A stretch of DNA of 64,000 nucleotides from Armillaria gallica. Its lineage: Eukaryota; Basidiomycota; Agaricomycetes; Agaricales; Physalacriaceae. Both the position numbers and the translations under genes were made by a program. The DNA is taken from contig JBANDB010000003.1 in NCBI GenBank assembly GCA_037576215.1, forward strand, positions 4,216,001 to 4,280,000, read 5' to 3'. Of the stretch, positions 11,961 to 23,396 are shown piece by piece; the first letter of the stretch is position 1; each line of letters starts with the position of its first letter. Under the pieces are notes generated by a model, which did not search any database, was not told the origin of the DNA, and worked only from the letters and a program-made list of their open reading frames with translations.

Positions 11961-12976
11961 GACATCAGGAGGACGCTATCCACCGGCCAAAAAGAATCAA
12001 AGATAGTTTGTATTACCTCCGCGAGTGCGAGACTGATTGCCTTTCGGGGTGTATAATAAGGGGATACCAATGTCGCGACATACGTGTCGAAACTATTCTT
12101 TGTCGTGGCGATCCCTTGTACCCAGGTCCCGGAAGCATGCCCGAGCCGATTTTCTGGATGATGACATAAGTTACGTCATCTCGTCCCAGTCAACTTTTCG
12201 CTGCCAAGATCGCTTGATCAACACTCAGTACTCAGTACTCATGCGCATGACTGTATTGACCATCGCTGACCGTTGAATAGCATGCACTTAGCGTCTGGTC
12301 GTCCCCCCGTTCAGGAGACTTTCTTTGATTCGATCCAGTAATCTGTCTTTCTACCAGCCGCCTGACTGCTGGTCGCCCCACACTGGTAATTCCCACTCCG
12401 TCTTACGAATACATGTTCCAAGCCTTGCACCTGATGACCTTGGTTAGGTGAAAGGAAGCAGATTGTTTGTCAATCGGAAAGAATCGGGGGACCTTTGAGG
12501 AGTCCAGCTGATTATTTCAAGTCAAGTATATCTCTTACATATCACTTTATTGAGCTAACATGCGGTAATCTCACCGCCCAGGATGCAATTTATGACACTG
12601 GAAATCTTTTATTAGTCGATTATGTCGATTCGCAGTGTTTTCTGCATTTCCTTTTGTCTAAGCGCAACAATCATAACAGGACCTCTATCATCGGTACCGG
12701 AGCTTATAGTCTCTCCCAATTTGGTTTCGAAATTTAACCATGTCTCCTGCTCTGAAGCAGCAATTTAGGAGACAAGGTTCTTTGTAGCACCACGGACTGA
12801 TGTTCTATATTACCACAAAGGTCTGTTTGGTCCGATCTTTATCCTCTTCTCCGGACGTATTTTTGGAAAACCTGGCAAGCAATTCGGAGATAAAAATGAC
12901 ACTCTGTCCTTTTCTCACGGAGAGCTGTGTCTTTTTAAGCACTGAGAAGCGAAGACCAAATGCAGTGGTTCTTGCA
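11158..12976. promoter_or_regulatory. divergent intergenic region of P450-1 and P450-2
   Basis: About 1.8 kb with no supported gene. It holds the conserved CGCCTTGGACAAACGAAAT element (11420-11438), the paired GTACTCCAAAGGTACTCC (about 11449-11466), a perfect 12 bp palindrome ATGTCGCGACAT (12070-12081), and an imperfect palindrome at 12160-12180 whose right arm contains the bZIP-type octamer TTACGTCA. The paired GTACTCC block recurs upstream of the P450 relic near 16235. Function is inferred from position only. Confidence 0.5.
11420..11438 (-). promoter_or_regulatory. conserved P450 upstream element, P450-1 copy
   Basis: CGCCTTGGACAAACGAAAT lies about 263 bp upstream of the P450-1 start. Related sequences lie at similar distances upstream of the P450 relic, P450-4, P450-5 and P450-7. 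This may be a binding site or a remnant of shared ancestry. Confidence 0.45.
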
Positions 12977-15162
12977 ATGCCTTCAATCCTCTTGATAGCA
13001 TTTCTTGCAATATTTGGCGCCTTACTATTACATCGCCTGCTGATCTCAATTCGGCGTCGCCGTTTGCCTCTCCCTCCCGGGCCCAAGGGTCTTCCACTCA
13101 TAGGGAACCTCTGGGACGTTCCCGAAGAATACCCATGGATTACCTACGCTCAATGGGCCGCCACCTACGGCGACATCTTGTATTTGGACACACCCGGAAA
13201 TCCGACTGTTGTAATTAACTCTGCCCAAGCTGCAGGGGATCTGTTCGAAAAACGCTCCGGAAATTATTCCGATAGACCAGGTGTGGCTGGTGGATACTAT
13301 AATATCTCAGAGCTTGTAGTAATTGCCGTGCAGATTTCACCATGATGAAGCTAGTGGGATGGGGACATAACCTGGCTTTCATGAGATATTCTGACTGGTG
13401 GAGGTTTGCAGTTCATCATGCTCCTTGTTGATGTCGCCTGATTTATCCTTTTTCCTTTGTAGAATGCATCGGCGGATGTTTCACCAGTATTTCCAGCCCC
13501 GTGCGGTTCCCGCATATTATCCTGTGCAAATGAGAGCAACGTCGGTCTTGCTGCAACAGTTACACAAATCTCCAGATGCGTTTGCTCACCATGTTCGCCT
13601 GTAAGCTGTATATATACCAACAGCATGATCTCGAAATTTCTCACGGTCTGTTGTATCCTTCTAGTCATGCCGGTTCAATCATCATGAAAACCGTCTACGG
13701 ATACAATGTCGACCCAAATGGCGATCGATTCGTGGAACTAGTAGATCGGGCTTTAGAAAGCATGCGCATGGTTGGAAACGTAGGTGCTTTTCTGGTTGAC
13801 TACATCCCCAGTTTAAGGTATCTTCCGCGTGAGTTAGCTTGATTTAACAGTTTGAGTCGTATTAACAGGTATGAAGGATGGTTTCCCGGTGCAAACTTCA
13901 GGAGTCTTGCGGACACCTGGAGAAAAGATGTTGAGGAGATGAAAGATGGTCCATTTATATATGCTACAGAGTCAATGGTATATCCTCATTACTCATCTAT
14001 GTTTTCATTACGCTGACTTGGTATTCCATCCCCAAGGCCAACGATCTCGTAGAGTCTTCATTCGTCACTGAAAATCTAACAAAGACGAAAGAGATTAGTA
14101 TGTCGGAGAACGCGACAAAGCTTGAAATTATTCGGAATACAGCTGCCGTATCCTTCACTGGTAGGTTGCATTTGAAGTTTCCTGTTGAACATCTGATCTT
14201 ACGTCTCTATTAGCGGGGGCTGACACCGTATGTTTTCACTTTCGACCTCCATTTAGACTCCCTCTTACTGTTGCACAGACTGTTTCAGTTGTCCTTTCTA
14301 CAATACTCGCATTTCTTCTCTACCCCGACGTGCAGGCCAAGGCTCAAGCTGAGCTAGACGTGGTGGTCGGTGCCAACCGACTACCAAATTTCGACGACCG
14401 TCCGCAATTGCCTTATATTGAGGCTATTCTGTCAGAAGCACTGAGATGGAATCCTGTCGTGCCAATGGGTATGTGTTCACAGGTCCATTAATGTCCATGG
14501 AGTCCATTACCTTCTTTTCATTCAGGTGTTGCCCATCGTAGCGTGAATGCGGATGTTTATAGAGGATATTACATTCCTGCAGGTACGTTCCGGATGTTTC
14601 TGTCTTATCTGTCCCTGTTTATTTCCTCCGCACAGGCGCGACCGTCATTGGTAATGCTTGGTGAGTATCAATTGCATAACATCCAAGCTTCATACTGACG
14701 CTCAAAGTAGGGCTATACTTCACGACGAAAAGGATTATCCCAACCCTCTTGTCTTCGATCCCGACAGGTTTCTGCCTGAGGATGGGAAAGAACCCCAACC
14801 TGAACCCATAGCTGCGTTTGGGTTTGGGAGACGGTGCATGAAATACGCTTCCATCCAGCCTCTGTGCTGACATGTTCTTAGCATCTGTCCTGGCCGTTAT
14901 CTCGCGCTGAATTCCGCATGGATTGCCATCGCGTCTATGGCGGCAACTTTATCTTTTTCCAAGGCCGTGGATTCTGAAGGCCGTATCCTTGAACCTAGTG
15001 ATACTTTTACCGACGGCTTTCTGAGGTAGGTCACTTCGCGTTAGACGTGCTAATAGTACGACCTAGTCTGATGATACGCTTAGCTTTCCTATGCCCTTCA
15101 AATGCACTATTAAGGCACGCTCTGCCCAGGCACAAGAGTTGATAGAGTCGGGCAGATTGTAA
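12977..15162 (+). CDS. cytochrome P450 monooxygenase, copy 2 (P450-2)
   Basis: The start is placed at the ATG of [22 protein letters not shown], which gives the same anchor-hinge layout as the sister copies. An upstream in-frame extension to 12800 is open but lacks matching sequence in sisters. Exons splice cleanly to [33 protein letters not shown] and FGFGRR-ICPGR, ending [21 protein letters not shown]. Small differences from sisters: LYPDVQ for LYPEVQ, and HVRL for HVRQ or HVRH at an exon join. The frame is intact and the protein is about 500 residues. It diverges from P450-1 across 1.8 kb. Its closest relative by eye is P450-3, including the [16 protein letters not shown] stretch and matching intron positions. 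Substrate unknown. Confidence 0.9.
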
Positions 15163-15669
15163 CAAATCGGAACGACCGATCGGATATCGAATTTCGATCG
15201 TTGGTATTCTAGGGTATTGTACATATATAGTAGACACATATGGGAGTAGACATCTCATCTCACCTTCACGCGAAAAATGTTCAGTTGATATTCATTATTG
15301 AGAGCTATTTAGAACTAGATCGAAGGCCGCGCCATCAATCTGTGTTTGGTGTGGGGGGCGTCGCTGTCAATGCTAGTGGTGCCGGTGCGAGTCACGGGGT
15401 TGGCATTATGGACGCTGTCGTTACCGCTGCTGATGCTAGTGTTTTCGATAACAGATCGAGTGTCGTTGCTGACACGGGAGTCATCGGTTGCATCAGTACT
15501 GGCGTGGGCGATGTCTGGAGGCGAGGTAACTCTTTGCTGCATCGAACGATACGTTGCAGGGTGCGGGAATTGCCTCAAGACGGCAGATCAGCGTCCGGAA
15601 AGTAGGCTTCGAATGGGTTCCTAGTTATTGCACTCGAGGGCAAATAGTTGTTCCAGATTTATTACAATC
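15163..15669. other. intergenic region, no supported gene
   Basis: Between the P450-2 stop and the P450 relic. Overlapping open frames near 15315-15624 on both strands come from a Ser/Thr/Asp-biased stretch with no recognisable motif. I see nothing else to support. Confidence 0.4.
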
Positions 15670-15689
15670 TCATAAAACCAAAGTTAAAT

Positions 15690-15896
15690 GTTGAACCCCC
15701 ATCCTGCTAACTTGATCGTGGTGAAATCTGCAGGCTGTTATCAGCTCTGAGACCTTAAGATATCGACCAACCATACCTGGTGACTGGTCTATCGGAACAG
15801 TTCCTGGAACGTTTTCCGAAGAAATCCCGCTGCGGCTAAAGCGATGTAACGATAAGACATCAATGGCTAGAACGTTACCAGGAGAGTCGAGATCAT
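15690..15896 (-). pseudogene. truncated cytochrome P450 relic (5' end only)
   Basis: Read leftwards from the ATG complement at 15894-15896, this matches the first residues of P450-1 (start region MISTLL-like), then jumps directly to the end of exon 1 (sequence like CCTGGAACGTTTTCCGAAGA, coding the FEKRSRNYSDRPG area) and the first intron. About 175 bp carrying the [12 protein letters not shown] hinge and following helix are missing, and no later exons follow: P450-2's 3' end lies next to it. It is a decayed left partner of a duplicated divergent P450 pair, with P450-3 as the surviving right partner. Confidence 0.75.
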
Positions 15897-16770
15897 CGCG
15901 AGGACACATCACAGCTGAATTTCTTCAGAAGCAGCACCTTTCCGTAATTCAAGGATATGGAAACCCTATCTCCTCGCCGCGGCTTCCCGTGTTTTCCACA
16001 AATAAGTCTAAAGAAGACTCCAGATGACAAGTAATCTTGCGATCAAACGGACGTAAACATGTGTCTCTGGAGGTTCGGTTGTTGCGCACTACGAAAAACT
16101 GATGCCTCCTGTAGTGCCGGATCAGCGTGATAAAATGTCGAAACCTGACTAGGAATAGGCTCCAAAGAATTGATTACGATACTGGTAGTAAATGACGGTT
16201 TGTGGCCCCGCCTTGGACAAACGAAATTGATAAAAGTACTCCAAAAGTACGCCAATCGATTCAAAATCGACTAAGAAACATAGGTTGCGATTCTGACGTG
16301 ACATGTGGAGTGTTGGTCCATCATACAATACACCCTAGGCGTCGTATCTTGTCCCAATTGCAGCCAGACTCGTAGAACACAACAAAGAAGATCGCGATGC
16401 TTTTACCTCATGTTGGCCCAATAAATTGATAGGTAAGAGAGATGTTTGATTGCAAAGAATCAGCTGGACCCTGGCACAAGTCTCTTAAAGGATATCAGTG
16501 AACAGCTGCAAACCAGAAGCATGCGCAAACGATCTGTTTCCTTTCACCTGACGTAGGGTCGGGCACCTCGTCCGGGTCCGCAGTAGGAGTGGCAAACGAG
16601 ACATCAGATGTAAGGCTTGGAACTCGTAATCGTTGGACAGTGTGGGAATTACTGTGGTGAGATTCGGGGCTTTACCAGTGGTCAGCCAACGTGGAATTCG
16701 TTGGGAAAGACGAGTCGTTCAAGTCGAGAGAACTTCTATTGCCGCAAGGGTAGACCGATTTTCGAAAACC
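15700..16770. repeat. tandem-duplicated segment, copy 2 (P450 relic plus upstream region)
   Basis: Collinear with about 10790-11960, with an internal deletion in the coding part. Shared landmarks are GTGTTTTCCACAAATA, CGCCTTGGACAAACGAAAT (16209-16227), the paired GTACTCCAAAAGTACGCC, CACCTCGTCCGGGTCCGCAG and GGAATTCGT. The boundaries are estimates. Confidence 0.7.
16209..16227 (-). promoter_or_regulatory. conserved P450 upstream element, relic copy
   Basis: CGCCTTGGACAAACGAAAT, identical over 19 bases to the P450-1 copy and about 313 bp upstream of the relic start. A GGTAGTAAA block lies just before it, as also upstream of P450-5 and P450-7. Confidence 0.45.
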
Positions 16771-17105
16771 ATAAGTGCTGTTGGCGAAGGAATGGATATC
16801 GTTCTGGATATGTTCAATTGCGGTCAGTGTATAGTAACCGGTGCCGTACTTGAGCTCGAAGCGGGCCAGTTATCTGATGGCATGTCAACCAAAATAAGAT
16901 ACAAACTGCAGCGCCACCAAGACAGTCCACAATGCCCACTCCGCCTGGGGACCAGTTGGGTGTTCAGCTGATACAACCCGCATTCACTATGCATCCGTGT
17001 ATCGTTTACAGAAATCCAGGTTTTCGGTTCAGGGAAGGTCGGACTCCCTTATTATTTGAGGAGTGGATTCGAAGGGAAAGAAACCATTTGCGGTGACTCC
17101 TCGCA

Positions 17106-19280
17106 ATGACCTCGACTTGGCTGGTAGCTTTTCTTGCAATATTTGGGGTCTTATTGTTACGTCGCTTTACACGCCGCTCACTTGACCGTCGACGTCTCCC
17201 TCCTGGTCCCAAGGGTTTTCCACTCATAGGGAACCTCTGGGATGTGCCTGCTGAGTATCCATGGCTTACCTACGCTCAATGGGCTGCCACCTACGGCGAC
17301 ATCTTGTATTTGGACACGCCCGGAAATCCGACCATTGTACTAAACTCTACCCAAGCCGCAACGGATCTCTTCGAAAAACGTTCCAGGAATTATTCCGATA
17401 GACCAGGTATGGTTGGGGGATACTATAATATTTTATAGAAGCTAAGACCTTGCAGACTTTATTATGACAAAGTTGGCGGGATGGGGGTTCAACCTGGGTT
17501 TTATGAGATATTCTGAGGATTGGAGGTTTGCCGTTCACCATGTTCATCATTGATTTTATCTGATTTTACTGTTTCTCTTCGTAGAAGGCACCGCAGGATG
17601 GTGCATCAATACTTCCAGCCTCGCGCAGTTCCCGCGTATTATCCTGTGCAAATGAGAGCAACGTTAGTATTGCTACAACAATTGCATAAATCTCCCGACG
17701 AGTTTGTTCGCCATGTTCGCCAGTAAGTTGCACATACTTATACCAACAACATGATATTGAAGGCTCACGGCCTGCCGTGATCTCTAGTCATGCTGGTTCG
17801 GTCATCATGAAAACCGTCTACGGATACGATGTAGATCCAAATGGAGATCGATTTGTGGAGATAGTAGATCGGGCTCTTGAAAGTATTCGCATTGTTGGGA
17901 ACATGGGGACTTTTCTCGTCGACTCCATCCCCAGTTTGAAATATCTTCCGCGTGAGTCGACTATATTTTATATGTTAGGGTCGTATTGAACGCGTATGAA
18001 GGATGGTTTCCCGGTGCAAACTTCGTGAGTCTTGCGGACGCATGGAGAAAAGATGTTGAGGAGATGAAAGAAGGACCGTTTGCATACGTTTCAGAGTCAA
18101 TGGTACATCCGCATTTACTCATTTATTGTTTTTGGTTGTGCTGACTCTGTATTCCATCATCAAGGCTAACGGTCTCGCAGCTTCTTCACTTGTCTCTGTA
18201 AATCTAGCAAAAATGAATGATATCAATGTACCGGAGAGGATGACACACCTTGAAGTCACCCGGAATACAGCTGCGGTAGCCTTTGCCGGTAAGTCGTACA
18301 CAAGGTTTCTGTTGAACCTCTGAACTTATGTCTCGGTTAGCGGGCGCGGACACTGTAGGTTCTCATCTTTTGCCTCGTGTCAAGTCTGTCTTAATGCTGC
18401 AAAGACCGTATCAGTTGTTCTTTCCACAATACTTGCATTTCTTCTCTACCCCGAGGTACAAGCCAAGGCCCAAGCTGAGCTCGACGCTATTGTAGGCCCC
18501 ACCCGGCTACCGAACTTCGACGACCGCCCGCAGCTGCCATATATTGAAGCTATTCTGTTGGAAGCACTGAGGTGGAATCCTGTTGTGCCAATGAGTATAC
18601 ATTTCCAGGCCACGAACATTACCTCAGCTCATAGGTTTCGATGTAGGTATTGCTCATCGCAATGTGCAAGAAGATGTTTATAGAGGTTACTACATTCCTG
18701 CGGGTATGTCCCGGATAGGCTTTCCTTCTCTGTTCTTGCTTATCCCCTCCGTAGGTACGACCATCATTGGTAACACTTGGTGGATATCAAAGTGCATCGA
18801 TATCCAAACCTCAGATTAACATTTCATGTAGGGCTATACTTCACGACGAAAAGGATTATCCCAATCCTCTTGTCTTTGACCCCGAAAGGTTCATGTCTGC
18901 AGAGGGAAAAGAACCCCAGCCTGAACCTATAGCTGCGTTTGGGTTTGGGAGACGGTTCGTGAATATGCTTTCATCCAACTTCTGTGCCAATATTTCCTCA
19001 GTATCTGTCCTGGCCGTTATCTCGCCTCGAATACCGCATGGATTGCCATTGCGTCTATGGCGTCGACGTTGTCGTTTACCAAGGCTGTGGATTCTGAAGG
19101 TCATGTCGTTGAACCCAGTCATACCTTTACAGGCGATTTTCTTAGGCAGGTCTTTTCAAATATGCGATAAGCGTTGAGAAATATTCTAACTTCATGCATA
19201 GCTTTCCCCTACCTTTCAAATGCACGATCAAGGCGCGTTCTGCTGGAGCGCAAGCGTTGATCAATTCGAATGAATCGTAA
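17106..19280 (+). CDS. cytochrome P450 monooxygenase, copy 3 (P450-3)
   Basis: The anchor is MTSTWLVAFLAIFGVLLLRR, then a basic RRSLDRRRLPPGPKGFPLIGN hinge (Phe replaces Leu after KG). The spliced frame keeps AGADTV, EALR, FDPERF and FGFGRR-ICPGR, and ends KARSAGAQALINSNES. Oddities: PMG before the HRN segment reads PMS because an A precedes the donor; TFTGDF replaces the common TFTDGF; and the last intron seems to start with GC (TTTCTTAG|GCAGGT, near 19146) where sisters have GT. The protein remains in frame if that GC donor is used. It follows the P450 relic, so it looks like the right half of a duplicated pair. Substrate unknown. Confidence 0.88.
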
Positions 19281-19821
19281 CAAACTCGCAACGATCACGT
19301 CGGTTTCAAGTCTCTGTCTCCAATATATCGTTTCTAATTCCACTCGGGCGTGTTGTAACTAAATTTGTCGTGAATCAAGTCTTCGGTTTCAGATACACGG
19401 TGTGCTAATCGGTATACTTACTACACATATCACCTCATTGCATGCTTGAGCTCGGAGGGTGCAGCTTATGTGACGATGTTCAAACTCGGACTGACATAAC
19501 TCTCAGACTGCCGGGATTTGAACAATTTCCAATAAACCTGCTGTCCTTCTCAAAGAACGATTCGCCCACTCCCGAATCACCGATCGTAGACTCACCGATT
19601 TAGACACCGACAGGGTATAACGCCCTCGGGCAGACAGTTTCAAACAGATTCCACACATATGGACCATGTGCAGCTATAAAGTTAGAACTATAAAACAGTG
19701 CTCATACAAAAAGGTAAGAAATTGAGCGTGCGATTGAAAAAAAAGCATTTTGAAAGCGAACTTTTGACATCGGTCGCAAAGACTTGCAACCCAAGAGGCG
19801 AAGTGAGCAATCGTTAAATCG
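19281..19821. other. intergenic region between convergent P450-3 and P450-4
   Basis: The 3' flanks of two convergent P450 genes. No supported gene or clear repeat. A short A-run occurs near 19737-19744. Confidence 0.4.
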
Positions 19822-21998
19822 TTACAATCCGTCTGATTCTATCAATGTTTGCGCCGAAGCGGGGCGCGCTTTGATCGCGCATTTGAAAGGCGCGGGAAAA
19901 CTGTGCGTGAACTCAAAATCGGGAATAATATGTGAACCACGGACAGATATACCTTGTAGCGGTATTCGTAAAAGTATCACTAGGTTCAACAATACGACCT
20001 TCTGAATCCACAGCCTTAGAAAATGACAGAGTCGCCGCCATAGACGCGATGGTGATCCACAAAATATTCAAGGCGAGATAGCGGCCCGGACAGACACTGA
20101 AGACATCTTAAGTAAGAGGTTGGATGAAATCATATCATACGCACCGTCTTCCAAACCCAAACGCAGCGGTGGGCTCTGGCTGGAGCTCTTTCCCGTCCTC
20201 AGGCATGAACCGCTCGGGATCAAAAACCAGAGGATTGGGGTAATATTTTTCATCATGCAGTATGGCCCTACATCGAGTGACAATGTCGACCTTGGAAACT
20301 CTGCATTGATAACAAATTGATACTTACCAAGTGTTACCGATGACGGTCGCGCCTACAGAGGGAATAAACACGACTAAAAAACATAAAATGGCACTCGAAA
20401 CACACCTGCAGGAATGTGATAACCTCTGTAAACATCCGCTTTCACGCTACGATGAGCAAGACCTAAATTGAATCAATGATTTGTACCGGCGTCCCACGAT
20501 CTGTAGACACACCCATTGGCACAACAGGATTCCATCTCAATACTTCCAACAGAATAGCATTAATGTATGGCAGCTGCGGACGGTCGTCGAAATTTGGCAG
20601 CCGAGTGGGACCGACCACGGCGTCTAGCTCAGCTTGAGCCTTGGCTTGGACCTCGGGGTAAAGAACAAATGCTAGGATCACAGAAAGGAGGGTTGACACG
20701 GTCTTTGTAACGATTAGGAAGAGTTTTCACGGTGCACAGAGGCGAAATCTTACCGTGTCGGTACCCGCTACCCAGGGCAAAAGATCAGATCTTCAGCGAG
20801 AAACACTGAAAGCAACCTACCGGTGAAAGCTACCCCAGCTGCGTTCCGGATAATTTCAAGCTGTGCCGCCTTTTCCGACATGCCGAATTGCGACATCTTT
20901 GTGAGATTCTCAGAGACAAATGAAGACGCCGCGAGGCCGTTAGCCTTGGGGGGAGGTACAGCATCAATGCAACAGGTATCAATTGAGAGGGAAGTGGGGA
21001 CGTACCAGCGACTCTGAAGTGTATTTAAATGGTCGTTCCTTCACCTCCTCGGCTTCTTTTCTCCAAGTGTTCGCCTGCCTCATGAAACTTGCACCAGGAA
21101 ACCAACCTTCATGAGGCTTCAATGCGAACCTTCGGATGGTGAAATAAACAAAAACTCACGCGGAAGATATTTCAATCCGGGGATGTAATCAACGATAAAA
21201 ATCCCCTCGTTCCCAATGATGCGAGCACCTTCCAGAGCCTGTTCCACCATCTCCACAAACGGATCGCCATTTGGATCTACATTGTATCCGTAAACGATTT
21301 CCATGATGACTGAACTGGTATGACTAGAAGGATACGGCAGGTCGTGAGTTTTCAAGAATACGCCGTGAGTATAATATGTTGAGCTTACTAGCGAACATGG
21401 CGAGCAAACGCATCGGGAGATTTTAGCAACTGTTGTAGCAAGACCGACGTTGTTCTCATCTGCGCAGGATAGAACGCCGGAACTGCACGAGGTTGGAAGT
21501 ATTGATGAAACATCCGCCGATGCATCCTAAGAGGAGAAATCAGATAGTAGCAACAGGGAACATAGTTGTGCTGACCTCCACCAGTCAGCATATCTCATGA
21601 AACCGAAGTCGAATCCCCATCCCGACAAATGTACCATAGTGAAATCTGTACGGCATTACCAAGTCTGAGACGTTGGAGTATTCTCAACCCATACCTGGTC
21701 TATCAGAGTAATTCCCGGAACGCTTTTCCAATAGATCCACCGCTGCCTGAGCAGAGTTGATTACAACGGTCGGGTTTCCGGGAGTATCCAGATAGATGAC
21801 GTCGCCGTAAGTGGAGGACCATCGAGCATAAGTGACCCACGGATACTCTACTGGCACATCCCAGAGGTTTCCTATGAGCGGAAGACCCTTTGGGCCGGGA
21901 GGGAGAGGTAGACGTCGGTATCTAAGTGCGTATTGGAACAGGTGATAGAATATTGACACACTAAATGCAAGAGACACTAGCAGGAGGAAGAAATTCAT
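19822..21998 (-). CDS. cytochrome P450 monooxygenase, copy 4 (P450-4)
   Basis: The anchor is MNFFLLLVSLAFSVSIFYHLF, the hinge [18 protein letters not shown]. Spliced motifs are AGTDT (Thr for the Ala of most sisters), EVLR as ExxR, FDPERF and FGFGRR-VCPGR (Val for Ile). The C-terminal exon ends [21 protein letters not shown]. The penultimate exon ends TFTNTATR where sisters have TFTDGFLR. The frame is intact. It is the most diverged member and sits alone between P450-3 and P450-5, sharing features of both sub-groups: P450-1/2/3 features ([23 protein letters not shown]) and a longer anchor. Substrate unknown. Confidence 0.9.
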
Positions 21999-23396
21999 CG
22001 GGAAATAGTTGCCGTAGGTAACCTGAATCGCTCTTCTTATCTCTCTTAAGGTGCAAGTCTCCCTCAGTCAAGGACACGAAATCCTTATCTCCTCTCTGCT
22101 CCCCGAATAGACTTAAAATAAAGATAAGCACGGGAACGATCATGGGACGTCACCTTAGAAACAAGGATGCCGAAGGCTGATCAGGAATAGGAAACAAGTG
22201 GGAGTCCAAGCAACGCTCGGTTTGTCCATCCCTGCCTTGAAAACAAAATTGTTAAACGATCTACTAAGCCGATTATGAATTAACTGAGCACGATAGGCTG
22301 TGATCCTGGTATGAGTTGCAAAGTGTAGGCGAACCACGACTGCACTGCGGCCACAGGACACCTTCATTGGAGTGGTATTGCCGCATGACGCATGAATCGC
22401 CTGCTATTGAATATGGAACGCCCGGCAAAGTGTCATGGGAAAGATGCTCAGTAACTGTACGGCATCAGCTGGAATCATTCGGCGCGAACAGTAAAGATCT
22501 GCTTCCTCGGCTAAATCAAAGACTCGGTTCATGATAGCGATGTCAGATGCAGTGCAACCCAGTTCTTCCTGAAATCTTTGCTCATAGTCAAATATTCGTC
22601 CTTTTACCCCCAGGTGAGTCTTCTCACCTGTCCCAAGCTATAAAAGACGCACCTTTTGCTCAAAATTCGCGATTTTTGACGTTTTATCAGAGCCAGTATT
22701 GAAGAGGACGTCAAATTGTTAGGTTCAGTTCGCTGAATGTAGCCTCCCCTTTGGCGAAGTTTCTTTGTCATCCTTGGATACGACGTGTGGGAGACATCAT
22801 AGATCCTTGCGTTAGTAGTGACTAGGCGAAGGCAAGGTTCGGAGTAAGTGTCGGATGACTCGGCCCGAGCTCTGCGATCGTGCCGTTCTGTACTAAACAG
22901 TAGACAGTTAATTTACCTGAGCTGTATTAGCGGAGATGGCCAAGAAATATTCAGTGTAGTCTTAGCGGAGTACATACTTAGATGACTATCGAAAATTGGA
23001 CTGAAATGGTCATGTTTCCCACTTGTATGTCAGTTTGCGGCAAACTGACATTGTTTGCCCCCAACTTCCTGAGCCGCCGTAAACCTAGTGGGCGAACGAA
23101 TGCTAAAGAACCTCATGAATAGTGGAAGTCCGGGGTCTATTGACCGAGGATCTTAGTACCAAGCGTTCCGAGCAACGTTGTTCCGGTGAGAGACAAAGGT
23201 GCTTGTCGCAAGCACGCCAGGACCAAAATTTGTTTTGGGAAATCCCTGTATATCGCAGGTGGATACATATTTTCGAGCAGGAGTCTCGAGTAAATTCAGA
23301 TAAGTAAACAGTAGACCGGTAAATACCCGACTCAGACCGCTCAACCAGTGCTCTCAAAAACACTGCATCCAGCTGGCAAATACATGAATGCGTTGG
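21999..23396. promoter_or_regulatory. P450-4 upstream region; 1.4 kb without a gene
   Basis: The 5' side of P450-4 contains a diverged copy of the conserved element (TGCCTTGAAAACAAAATT, 22233-22250). At 22611-22630 there is a perfect inverted repeat, CAGGTGAG-TCTT-CTCACCTG, followed at 22639-22646 by TATAAAAG pointing right, but no plus-strand gene follows. From about 23095 the sequence belongs to arm A of the inverted duplication (P450-5 3' flank). Confidence 0.4.
22611..22630. repeat. perfect 8 bp inverted repeat beside a TATA-like box
   Basis: CAGGTGAG-TCTT-CTCACCTG with a 4 nt loop, followed 8 bp later by TATAAAAG. It could be a dimer-factor site of a lost or unrecognised plus-strand transcript, or chance. 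Confidence 0.4.

Noticed and set aside
12228..12242. CAGTACTCAGTACTC short direct repeat as a CRISPR-like or satellite start
   Set aside because: Only two units; eukaryotic context and no spacers.
15315..15624. Overlapping frames of 80-120 residues on both strands after P450-2
   Set aside because: Both frames are open, biased to Ser, Thr and Ala, with no motif and no splice partner.
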